Positions 22,637 to 29,944 of a stretch of DNA of 29,944 nt are shown in pieces. The notes under the pieces were generated by a model. That model was not told the origin of the DNA. It saw only the letters and a list, made by a program, of their open reading frames with translations, and did no database searches. The first letter of the stretch is position 1, and every line of letters begins with the position of its first letter. The position numbers and the translations under genes are program-made. Origin of the DNA: JADJPL01 sp964607915 (GTDB lineage: Bacteria > Bacteroidota > Bacteroidia > Chitinophagales > Saprospiraceae); contig CAZSMU010000032.1 of assembly GCA_964607915.1 (NCBI GenBank), forward strand, positions 1-29,944. Direction: 5' to 3'.

Positions 22637-22715
22637 ACTTGCTGCGAGGGGTCAGCGAGGTGGGAAGAAAAGGGCATTTTTGACCCCTTGATGATCCCCC
22701 TCGCAATAAATCTAT
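22633..22715 (+). repeat. Palindromic interspersed element, copy E (short form)
   Basis: Left arm TTAGACTTGCTGCGAGGGG (22633-22651), right arm CCCCTCGCAATAAATCTA. GGGGTCA next to the left arm can also pair with the internal TGACCCC (22681-22687), giving two alternative folds. The core GAAAAGGGCATTTTTGACCCC matches copies A and B. It fills the gap between the convergent ybeY and mfd genes and may serve as their terminator. The ybeY stop codon TAG (22634-22636) is its first TAG. Confidence 0.85.
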
Positions 22716-22732
22716 TAGATCGGTCCGCTAAC

Positions 22733-25700
22733 TCAATCAGCTTCCAGGAGTACTGTCAGGTCCTCCAGGGCTTTTTTGAGCCCCCGTACCTCGTCTTTCA
22801 CCAACAAGAGCTTGTTTCCGGACTGTTTCAGCGCCATCCCGGTTTTTGGACCTCTGCTGGCTACTTGCGCAAGGATATGCTTGAATGCCGTGCTTTCGTA
22901 AAATGGCGACTGTGGATTTTCGATGAAATAGGCGCGCAGCTTGTCGTTCTTTAAGATGATGCGCTCAATACCCCAACGGCGGCAAAACCAGCGGAGGCGG
23001 AGCCCTTCAAACAGTTCGCTGACAGGTGCCGGAATCCTGCCAAACCTATCTCGGAGCTGTGTTTTAAACGTGGCTACCTGGTCTTCTTGTTCGATTTTAT
23101 CGAGTTCCGTATATAGGTTCAAGCGCTCTTGTATACTGCTGACGTAGGTATCGGGTATGTGCATTTCTACGTCCGTATCTATTTGTACGTCGCGTATGTA
23201 CTGGTATGATTTTTTGTTGAGCTCCTCTTCAAACAAGCCCCGGAACTCGTTTTCTTTTAGTTCTTGAACGGCTTCTTCCAATATTTTTTGATAGGTTTCA
23301 TACCCTATGTCGGCAATGAACCCGCTCTGTTCAGCACCGAGGAGGTTCCCCGCTCCCCGGATATCCAAATCGCGCATGGCAATTTGAAATCCACTCCCGA
23401 GGTCTGAAAATTCTTCCAGGGTGCGGAGTCTCTTGCGGGCATCCGTGGTCAGGGTGGACAATGAGGGACTGAACAGATAACAGAAGGCTTTTTTATTGGA
23501 GCGGCCGACCCTGCCCCGCAACTGATGTAGGTCGCTCATGCCAAACTGGTGGGCGTTATTGATCAGCATGGTATTGGCGTTGGGGATATCTAACCCGGTT
23601 TCGATGATGTTTGTACAAATCAAGACATCGTACTCCCGATCAATGAAGCGCACCAGAGCTTGTTCCAAATCTTCGGGGTCCATTTGGCCATGTGCGGTGC
23701 CTACAGAGACGTCGGGACAGAGGCTGCGTACCATGGCGGCAATATCGGGGAGGTTTTTGACCCGGTTATGTACAAAAAATACCTGACCGCCCCGGTTTAC
23801 TTCATAGTATATAGCATCTCGGATGAGTGCTTCGTCAAAAGGCCGAACTTCGGTATGGATGGGCTGTCGGTTGGGCGGTGGGGTGCGGATAACCGATAGG
23901 TCTCGTGCGGCCATCAGAGAAAACTGCATGGTGCGGGGTATAGGCGTAGCGGTCAGGGTGAGTGTATCTACGTTGACTTTGAGGGTACGCAATTTTTCTT
24001 TGGCGCTGACCCCAAATTTTTGTTCCTCGTCAATAATCAACAATCCGAGATCTTTGAAGGCTACTTCTTTACCCAAAAGCGCATGGGTTCCTATGATAAG
24101 ATCTATTTTTCCATCCTTCAGACTTTCCAGTACGGCTTTTTTCTCTTTGGCCGAACGGAAGCGATTCAGGAAATCAATGCGCAGATCAAATGCTTTGAGG
24201 CGTTCGGAGAATGTTTTATAGTGCTGCAGGGCAAGGATGGTGGTGGGTACCAGCACAGCGACCTGTTTTCCGTCGGAAATCGCTTTGAAAGCTGCCCGCA
24301 TGGCTACTTCCGTCTTTCCAAAGCCCACGTCCCCGCAGATGAGTCGATCCATGGGATATGGTTTCATCATATCATCCTTGACATCGTTGGTTGCCTTGAG
24401 CTGGTCGGGGGTGTCTTCGTATATGAAAGATGCCTCGAGTTCAGCCTGGAGGTAGCCGTCGGGAGAAAACGCAAAGCCGGGTGCGCCCTTGCGTTTGGCA
24501 TACAGCTTTATGAGCTCCCCGGCGATGTCTTTTACTTTCTTTTTGGTTTTGTTTTTTAGGTTTTTCCAGGCATCGGACCCGAGTTTGCTCAACTGGGGCG
24601 GGGTTCCCTCCTGCCCGGTATATTTGGCGATTTTGTGCAGGGAGTTGATGCTGACGTACAGCATGTCGTTGTTTTTATAAATCAGTCGCACAGATTCCTG
24701 GACATGGCCATTGATATTGATTTTTTCCAGCCCGGAGAACTTTCCGATGCCGTGGTCAATATGCGTGACAAAGTCACCGGGCTGCAAATCTCGCAACAGC
24801 CGAAGGCTGAGGGCCTGATCCTTACTGAAGCCCTGGCGGAGTTTGTAGCGGTGGAAACGCTCAAAAATTTGATGATCCGTGTAACAGGCGATTTTGAGGT
24901 CGGGGTCGGTGAAGCCCTCCCGAATCGTTTGGGGTATAGGCTGGAACTGAACGTGCGCGTTTAGATCTTCAAAAATGGCATAAAAACGTTCAATCTGACG
25001 GGCACTATCGGAGAAAATAAAATTTTCAATCCGCTGTTTCGTGTTGTCATTCAAGGCCTGGATGAGCAGGTCAAAGTTTCGGTTGAAACTAGGCTGGGGC
25101 TTGGTATTGAAAGAAATAGTCCTGGAAATACCCGGCAATCCCTGCTGAAAAGAAATCAGTGGCTTACTGAGAATGTCCTGTAATACTTGTTTAGAGGATA
25201 AAAAGGGTTTTTCCCGAAAAAGCCCTGCAATTTCACTCTCGTCCAGGATAGAAATAGTCTTGGCAAATGCCTCCGCTTTTTCAAAACAAGCGTCGAGTTT
25301 ATCCGACAGCATGCCCGGTGATTTTATCCAAATGATGCTTCCAGGCGGGAGAATGCTGAAGAACGAGACTTTATCTTTTTTATGGAACCCTTTGTTGATA
25401 TTCGGGATGATAGATATCCGCTGTATGTTTTGCATGGAAAGCTGGGTCAAAGGATTGAAGGTGCGGATAGCTTCCACCTCGACGTCAAAGAGCTCGATGC
25501 GATAGGGCAGTTCGTTGCCATAGGAAAAAATATCAACGATGCCTCCCCGCACAGAAAACTGCCCAGGCTCAAAGACGAAGTCTTCCATGGAGAAGCCAAA
25601 ATCCACGAGGAACGCACTCATGTCTTCTATGCTCAGTTGCTCTCCTATAGCTATATCTAATCGATTGGATTGCAGTACACTGGGAGAAAGGACTTGCTCA

Positions 25701-26095
25701 AAGAGGGCTTCCGGGTAGGTGACCAGGATTTCACCCGCTGATCTGCTGACGGCCAGGGAGTGAATTACCTCTGCCCGCATCTGTACATGAGTAGGATTGA
25801 TTTCCTCAAAGAAACCGGGCCTTTTAAAAGAATCGGGAAAAAAATGAACCGGTTTCTTTTCCAGCAAACCTGCGAGATCGTTCTGCAGGTACGCAGCAGC
25901 GTCCCGGTCTTCTGCGATAATCAGAAAAGGGGCTGGCTTTGCGCTGTACAGACCAGCTATAACAAATGCATCCTGGGATCCAACGATGCCAGATAAAAGG
26001 ATGCGGCTCGCCGGATTGTCTTGTAGATCGCCCAGCATCTTGAGGATTCGAGAATCCTGTTTGAAAAGATGGAGTAGTTGTTCCTGTTGTTTCAC
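22733..26095 (-). CDS. mfd: Transcription-repair coupling factor Mfd
   Basis: A 1120-residue DNA translocase that removes stalled RNA polymerase and recruits UvrA to lesions. The N-terminal UvrB-like part includes FSVRGGIVDIFSYGNELPYRIELFD. The RNA polymerase-interaction domain begins near GDFVTHIDHGIGKFSGLE. The helicase core has Walker A GDVGFGKTE (588-596), Walker B DEEQKFG (from 689) and TATPIPRTMQFSL. The second helicase lobe has DVLICTNIIETGLDIPNANT and HQLRGRVGRSNKKAFCYL. The C-terminus is the regulatory TRCF domain. The start is GTG at 26095, because an in-frame stop lies 39 nt upstream and there is no ATG. Length is normal. A -7 box lies upstream at 26146-26153. Confidence 0.97.
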   Translation of the reverse strand: MKQQEQLLHLFKQDSRILKMLGDLQDNPASRILLSGIVGSQDAFVIAGLYSAKPAPFLIIAEDRDAAAYLQNDLAGLLEKKPVHFFPDSFKRPGFFEEINPTHVQMRAEVIHSLAVSRSAGEILVTYPEALFEQVLSPSVLQSNRLDIAIGEQLSIEDMSAFLVDFGFSMEDFVFEPGQFSVRGGIVDIFSYGNELPYRIELFDVEVEAIRTFNPLTQLSMQNIQRISIIPNINKGFHKKDKVSFFSILPPGSIIWIKSPGMLSDKLDACFEKAEAFAKTISILDESEIAGLFREKPFLSSKQVLQDILSKPLISFQQGLPGISRTISFNTKPQPSFNRNFDLLIQALNDNTKQRIENFIFSDSARQIERFYAIFEDLNAHVQFQPIPQTIREGFTDPDLKIACYTDHQIFERFHRYKLRQGFSKDQALSLRLLRDLQPGDFVTHIDHGIGKFSGLEKININGHVQESVRLIYKNNDMLYVSINSLHKIAKYTGQEGTPPQLSKLGSDAWKNLKNKTKKKVKDIAGELIKLYAKRKGAPGFAFSPDGYLQAELEASFIYEDTPDQLKATNDVKDDMMKPYPMDRLICGDVGFGKTEVAMRAAFKAISDGKQVAVLVPTTILALQHYKTFSERLKAFDLRIDFLNRFRSAKEKKAVLESLKDGKIDLIIGTHALLGKEVAFKDLGLLIIDEEQKFGVSAKEKLRTLKVNVDTLTLTATPIPRTMQFSLMAARDLSVIRTPPPNRQPIHTEVRPFDEALIRDAIYYEVNRGGQVFFVHNRVKNLPDIAAMVRSLCPDVSVGTAHGQMDPEDLEQALVRFIDREYDVLICTNIIETGLDIPNANTMLINNAHQFGMSDLHQLRGRVGRSNKKAFCYLFSPSLSTLTTDARKRLRTLEEFSDLGSGFQIAMRDLDIRGAGNLLGAEQSGFIADIGYETYQKILEEAVQELKENEFRGLFEEELNKKSYQYIRDVQIDTDVEMHIPDTYVSSIQERLNLYTELDKIEQEDQVATFKTQLRDRFGRIPAPVSELFEGLRLRWFCRRWGIERIILKNDKLRAYFIENPQSPFYESTAFKHILAQVASRGPKTGMALKQSGNKLLLVKDEVRGLKKALEDLTVLLEAD

Positions 26096-26145
26096 GGATA
26101 GAAAACCAATAAGAGTACTTTTAGGTTTTTCTCAAAGCGGGGACG

Positions 26146-26153
26146 CAAAAATA
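26146..26153 (-). promoter_or_regulatory. Candidate -7 box for mfd
   Basis: Reads TATTTTTG on the minus strand, a perfect TAnnTTTG 50 nt upstream of the mfd GTG. No clear -33 TTG is present. The same 120-nt AT-rich intergenic stretch must also hold the divergent rhodanese promoter, for which I see only a weak TAAGTATTG. Confidence 0.45.
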
Positions 26154-26216
26154 GATATTCGATTTGCGTATTTTTCCTATTTTACATAAGTATTGTTTTT
26201 TTTAAAAAAGTAGATT

Positions 26217-26612
26217 ATGAAAAAGGTGATTTTTGCGCTGATGTTCTTTGGAGTAGTAGCTTCCTGTACCGGCCAGGCCGGTGGAGGTGCCAAAGGGAAG
26301 GGTGCGGACGCAGTTCGGGTACTGGCAGTTTCCGACTTTAAAAAAGCGATAGACAAAAAAGGGGTACAGTTGGTTGACGTACGTACACCGGGGGAATTTT
26401 CACAAGGCCACATCGAAGGAGCTGCCAATATAGACGTGGAAGCAGCGGGCTTCAAGGAAGCAGTAGCCGGCCTGGATAAAAACAAGCCGGTAGCGGTGTA
26501 TTGCCGAAGAGGAGGGCGGAGCCACAACGCTAGCCTCATCCTAAAAGAAATGGGCTTCAAGAAAATTTATGACCTGAAAGGAGGGTACACAGCCTGGACA
26601 GCAGAAAAGTAG
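26217..26612 (+). CDS. Rhodanese-like domain lipoprotein
   Basis: A 131-residue exported protein with a lipobox (FGVVASC, Cys17) and one rhodanese domain. The domain shows VQLVDVRTPGEFSQGHIEGAANIDV and the active loop YCRRGGRS with catalytic Cys96, then GFKKIYDLKGGYTAW. Such single-domain periplasmic rhodaneses (PspE/GlpE-like) transfer sulfane sulfur, for example from thiosulfate. The active loop CRRGGRS has two arginines, a pattern common for small stand-alone rhodaneses. It diverges from mfd and precedes the carotenoid genes by 152 nt. A functional link with them is not evident. Confidence 0.9.
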   Translation: MKKVIFALMFFGVVASCTGQAGGGAKGKGADAVRVLAVSDFKKAIDKKGVQLVDVRTPGEFSQGHIEGAANIDVEAAGFKEAVAGLDKNKPVAVYCRRGGRSHNASLILKEMGFKKIYDLKGGYTAWTAEK

Positions 26613-26764
26613 GGGGATACCGGGGCCTTGGGCAAATTTAGGTTTCACTTGGGGCTACAGCGCCGGGTACCCTTTTCTATTTGGGCGACATCCGTCGTTG
26701 CTTTTTAAACAAAAGGCAGGAAGTGCTGTTTTGAATCCATCTTTCGCACATAAAATTCCCTGGA

Positions 26765-28237
26765 TTGGCAAAGAAAATTGTAGTCATCGGATCTGGTTTC
26801 GCGGGACTTTCGGCAGCTTGCCACCTGGCTTCGGTGGGATATGAAGTAACTGTACTGGAAAAAAATACGACGCCGGGCGGGCGCGCCCGTGTTATGAAAA
26901 CGGATGGGTTCGTATTTGACATGGGGCCGAGCTGGTATTGGATGCCCGATGTATTTGAGCGCTTCTTCGGCGTTTTTGGCAAAAAAGTATCAGATTACTA
27001 CGATTTGGTTCGCCTTGACCCATCTTATACCATCACTTTTGGTAAGGGCGATGTAATGAGCGTGCCGGCTAGTTTGGATGAGCTGTATGCTATGTTCGAA
27101 CACTATGAACCCGGGAGTAGCAAAAACTTAACGCGTTTTCTAAAGGAGGCTGCATACAAATATGAAGTAGGTATGGCGGAGTTTGTCCACAAGCCCAGCC
27201 ACTCTATCCTGGAATTCGCAGATATCCGAATCTTGCAAAGCCTTTTCAAGCTCCAGATGTTCAGTTCCATGTCGGGCTATTTGAGAAAGCTGTTCCGAAA
27301 TGAAAAGCTGATCCAATTATTGGAGTTTCCCGTACTTTTTCTGGGCGCGACCCCCGAAAATACCCCCGCGCTGTACAGTTTGATGAATTATGCAGATATC
27401 AAGCTGGGGACCTGGTATCCTATGGGAGGTATGCACCGAATCGTGGAAGGCATGGTGTCGCTGGCACAGGAATTAGGGGTGTCGTTTCACTTTGGGCAGG
27501 AAGTGAAACGAATCAAAATGACGAGTGGCCGTGCTACGCAGGTATGTACGCAGGATGCGGCGTTTGATTGCGATGTACTGGTTGCAGGTGCGGACTATCA
27601 CCACATTGAACAGGAAGTATTGGAGCCCCCCTATCGTCAGTACTCAAAAAAGTATTGGGAAAAACGCGTTATGGCACCTTCTTCCCTGCTTTTTTACCTG
27701 GGGGTAGGGAAAAAGTTGGAAAACCTGCACCACCATAATCTGTTTTTCGATGAAGATTTCCACGCACATGCCGTCGAAATCTATGATGAACCCCGATGGC
27801 CCTCCAAGCCCCTGTTTTATGTGAGTGTGCCCTCGGTAACCGATTCTTCTGTCGCACCTGAGGGCATGGAAAACCTGTTTGTGCTCATTCCATTGGCACC
27901 GGGCTTGGAAGATAATGACGAGTTGAGGGAAAAGTACTACGATATCGTGATGGGGCGATTGGAGCGGCATACCAACCAGAATATAAGAGAACATGTCGTG
28001 TACAAGCGTTCGTATGCCCACCAGGATTTTATCCGCGATTACCATGCGTTCAAAGGTAATGCGTACGGGTTGGCAAATACCTTGCTGCAGACAGCCTTCC
28101 TCAAACCCAAGCTGCGCAGTAGAAAGGTAGGGAATATCTTCTATACGGGCCAGCTTACCACACCTGGCCCAGGTGTGCCCCCTTCTCTGATATCAGGCGA
28201 AGTGGTGGCCAAAGAGATCCAAAAATTATTCCCCTAA
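26765..28237 (+). CDS. crtI: Phytoene desaturase
   Basis: A 490-residue FAD-dependent CrtI-type desaturase that converts phytoene to lycopene through successive dehydrogenations. The N-terminal dinucleotide-binding fold is clear (VVIGSGFAGLSAACHLA ... EVTVLEKN, then GGRARV), and the C-terminus has the family signature TGQLTTPGPGVPPSLISGE. The start is TTG at 26765: in-frame codons back to a stop at 26732 contain no ATG or GTG, and MAKKIVVIGSG is the expected N-terminus. crtB follows after 29 nt, and the lycopene cyclase gene follows directly. The 26613-26764 leader holds no perfect -7 box. The number of desaturation steps cannot be told from sequence. Confidence 0.94.
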   Translation: MAKKIVVIGSGFAGLSAACHLASVGYEVTVLEKNTTPGGRARVMKTDGFVFDMGPSWYWMPDVFERFFGVFGKKVSDYYDLVRLDPSYTITFGKGDVMSVPASLDELYAMFEHYEPGSSKNLTRFLKEAAYKYEVGMAEFVHKPSHSILEFADIRILQSLFKLQMFSSMSGYLRKLFRNEKLIQLLEFPVLFLGATPENTPALYSLMNYADIKLGTWYPMGGMHRIVEGMVSLAQELGVSFHFGQEVKRIKMTSGRATQVCTQDAAFDCDVLVAGADYHHIEQEVLEPPYRQYSKKYWEKRVMAPSSLLFYLGVGKKLENLHHHNLFFDEDFHAHAVEIYDEPRWPSKPLFYVSVPSVTDSSVAPEGMENLFVLIPLAPGLEDNDELREKYYDIVMGRLERHTNQNIREHVVYKRSYAHQDFIRDYHAFKGNAYGLANTLLQTAFLKPKLRSRKVGNIFYTGQLTTPGPGVPPSLISGEVVAKEIQKLFP

Positions 28238-28266
28238 GATTTTACCACAAACACCCAATCACCACT

Positions 28267-29103
28267 ATGCTCGAATTGTACAACCAAACATGCTTAGAGT
28301 GCAGCCAGCTCATCACGCAGCGCTACAGCACTTCTTTTTCCCTCGGTATCCGTGTCTTCGATCGGAAATTCCGAGCTCCTATTTGCGCTATTTACGGATT
28401 TGTGCGCTTCGCTGACGAAATAGTGGATACGTTTCATGACTTCCCTAAAAAATCACTGCTCGATCGCTTTCGACAGGAAACCTACCAGGCGATTGAAGAG
28501 GGAATAAGTCTGAACCCGGTATTGCAGTCCTTTCAGCAAACGGTAAATACCTATAAAATCGAACCTGAACTGATAGATGCTTTTCTCGAGAGTATGGAAA
28601 TGGATCTCCACCATGCTTCTTACGAGGAGCATTTGTATAAAAAATATATCTACGGATCCGCAGAAGTGGTGGGTCTAATGTGCCTGCGCGTGTTCTGCGA
28701 AGGAGACGAAGCGATGTACCAACATCTCAAAGAACCAGCTTGTGCTTTGGGTTCGGCATTTCAGAAAATCAATTTTCTGCGGGACATGAAAAGCGACTTC
28801 GACGACCGCGGGCGGGTATATTTCCCGGGGGTTGATTTTACCCACTTCACGAACGAAGACAAAAAGACGATAGAAGCAGATATCAAAAAGGATTTCGATT
28901 TTGCCCTCACGGGGATTGCTCAGTTGCCTAAAGGTGTCCGCTTCGGGGTGTATCTCGCGTATGTATATTATACCAACTTGTTCAAAACAATTATCGCGGA
29001 ACCTGCGCACCAGGTCAAGAAAAAGCGTATCCGGGTCAATGATGGAAAAAAAATGCTCCTCTTGTTTAGCTCTGCAGTAAGGAGCAGCCTTAACTTACTG
29101 TAA
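28267..29103 (+). CDS. crtB: Phytoene synthase
   Basis: A 278-residue squalene/phytoene synthase family enzyme that joins two geranylgeranyl diphosphates head to head. Both aspartate-rich metal-binding motifs are visible: DEIVD (residues 50-54) and RDMKSDFDDRGRVYFP (172-187). The N-terminal ITQRYSTSFSLGIRVF and APICAIYGFVRFAD are typical. Length is normal. It lies between crtI and the lycopene cyclase gene. The cyclase GTG directly abuts its TAA, so the two are likely translationally coupled. The sequence fits phytoene rather than squalene synthase mainly by context. Confidence 0.94.
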   Translation: MLELYNQTCLECSQLITQRYSTSFSLGIRVFDRKFRAPICAIYGFVRFADEIVDTFHDFPKKSLLDRFRQETYQAIEEGISLNPVLQSFQQTVNTYKIEPELIDAFLESMEMDLHHASYEEHLYKKYIYGSAEVVGLMCLRVFCEGDEAMYQHLKEPACALGSAFQKINFLRDMKSDFDDRGRVYFPGVDFTHFTNEDKKTIEADIKKDFDFALTGIAQLPKGVRFGVYLAYVYYTNLFKTIIAEPAHQVKKKRIRVNDGKKMLLLFSSAVRSSLNLL

Positions 29104-29944
29104 GTGGAGAGGAAAGCCATTTTTGAGTTGAGCGGGTTGAGATGGGTGCTCTTTCTCTGGCCATTTCTCGCTACGGGAATACTTTGGCTCTCAGGCCCGG
29201 TATCCGGTTCTAATCTGGATTATTCAGTAGAAGGAATAGGCAAAATCTCGCTTTTAGAGACTAAGTGGGCATACAGCTATATTCACCTATTCGCTTTCGT
29301 ACCTGTTTTCCTCCTCAGTTTCGATGCACGCGTCCGGTATTTTAGCTATTGGCGCAGCCTGTTTCCGGCCATAGGTATTATGGCGGTGTTGTTTATTGTG
29401 TGGGACGCATACTTCGGCTGGCTCGGTGTGTGGGGATTCAACGATCTATATATTACAGGCCGCCGATTGCTTGGACTGCCGTGGGAAGAATGGATGTTCT
29501 TCGTGACCGTGCCGTTTGCCAGTTTCTTTATATATGCCTGCCTCAATGCGTATTTCCCGGCGGATCCGTTTAAGGCCTATGATAAGTGGATATCCTTGGG
29601 GCTAGTAGTTATTCTACTTCTTTCGGCGCTGTGGAATCTCGACCGCCTATATACAGCCAGTACGTTTATTCTTACAGGTGGATTTTTGCTATACCATTAT
29701 ATATATATACCGAATACGTACCGTACCCTGTTTTTTCGGGCGTATCTGATCATCTTAATCCCCTTTCTATTGTGTAACGGTATCCTGACCGGTGTAGCGA
29801 CAGAAAGCCCGATTGTAGTGTATAATCCACAAGAATTCATAGGGTTGCGGATTACCACTATTCCTTTGGAAGACTCGGCTTACGGCTTTCTGCTCCTTCT
29901 GGGGGTGGTAAGTATTCAAGAATTTTTCAAAAAAAATTCAAAAA
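29104..29944 (+). CDS. Lycopene cyclase-domain protein (CrtYcd type), 3' end outside the window
   Basis: The open frame from GTG 29104 runs to the window edge (280 residues, no stop). It shows the two-part carotenoid cyclase domain of the heterodimer/fused CrtYcd class. The first part has WAYSYIHLFAFVPVFLLSFD, IVWDAYFGWLGVWGFN and the catalytic-type LPWEEWMFF. The second part has TIPLEDSAYGFLLLL. Several membrane segments are evident. It should cyclise lycopene to gamma/beta-carotene. No in-frame ATG lies upstream of the conserved region, so the start is GTG 29104 or a later TTG/GTG (29128, 29137, 29146). From 29104 the protein has an extra N-terminal segment of about 55 residues with one more hydrophobic helix. 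The final residues resemble the usual C-terminus, so only a few codons are missing. Confidence 0.88.
   Translation, partial: MERKAIFELSGLRWVLFLWPFLATGILWLSGPVSGSNLDYSVEGIGKISLLETKWAYSYIHLFAFVPVFLLSFDARVRYFSYWRSLFPAIGIMAVLFIVWDAYFGWLGVWGFNDLYITGRRLLGLPWEEWMFFVTVPFASFFIYACLNAYFPADPFKAYDKWISLGLVVILLLSALWNLDRLYTASTFILTGGFLLYHYIYIPNTYRTLFFRAYLIILIPFLLCNGILTGVATESPIVVYNPQEFIGLRITTIPLEDSAYGFLLLLGVVSIQEFFKKNSK

Noticed and set aside
901..22715. The recurring palindromic sequences as a CRISPR array
   Set aside because: Copies are kilobases apart, vary in length and are not separated by uniform spacers; there are no cas genes.
29685..29712. TA-rich microsatellite-like run
   Set aside because: It is inside the lycopene cyclase frame, encoding a Tyr/Ile-rich membrane segment, and is too short to count as a repeat locus.

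Overview
The window comes from a chromosome of the phylum Bacteroidota, probably a Saprospirales-like lineage. That placement is inference. It rests on the gene families (DUF4175, DUF4249 paired with a TonB-dependent receptor, HU followed by a TPR lipoprotein and RNase G, a tiny COX24-type ribosomal protein), on poor Shine-Dalgarno sequences, and on several Bacteroidota-type -7 boxes (TAnnTTTG). Apart from one 100-N gap the sequence looks like intact, mostly housekeeping DNA. I see no prophage, no insertion sequence with a transposase, no CRISPR array, and no tRNA or rRNA gene.

Layout. 1-4200: trmB (-), a secreted protein of unknown function (+), pth (+) and a MurG-like glycosyltransferase (-). 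4200-7760: a minus-strand block of HU, TPR lipoprotein, a 31-residue COX24/bS22-like protein and RNase G, with a candidate tiny lipoprotein on the plus strand. 8200-13300: a plus-strand block of yicC, gmk and apaG, then a TonB-dependent receptor with its DUF4249 lipoprotein. 13396-14166: an OmpA-family lipoprotein (-), followed by an assembly gap. 14685-22636: an alpha/beta hydrolase, an M1 aminopeptidase lipoprotein, a DUF4175 membrane coiled-coil protein, an RsbW-like ATPase and ybeY. 22733-26095: mfd (-). 26217-29944: a rhodanese lipoprotein and a carotenoid cluster (crtI, crtB, lycopene cyclase), the last gene running off the window.

How the genes work together. Several act on RNA or translation (TrmB, Pth, RNase G, YicC, YbeY, COX24/bS22-like). 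The envelope group comprises the TonB receptor/DUF4249 pair, the OmpA protein and several lipoproteins. CrtI, CrtB and the cyclase would carry geranylgeranyl diphosphate through phytoene and lycopene to cyclised carotene.

Most notable non-gene feature: a family of palindromic interspersed elements. I count six copies (901-1065, 6530-6607, 7940-8042, 14268-14346, 15493-15574, 22633-22715), about one per 5 kb and all intergenic. Consensus ends are TAGACTTGTTGCGAGGGG and its reverse complement. The ends are bounded by TA in the best copies. Two copies carry matched changes in both arms, and two supply the stop codon of the neighbouring gene. They look like a non-autonomous MITE/REP-like element. 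I could not search databases, so novelty is untested.
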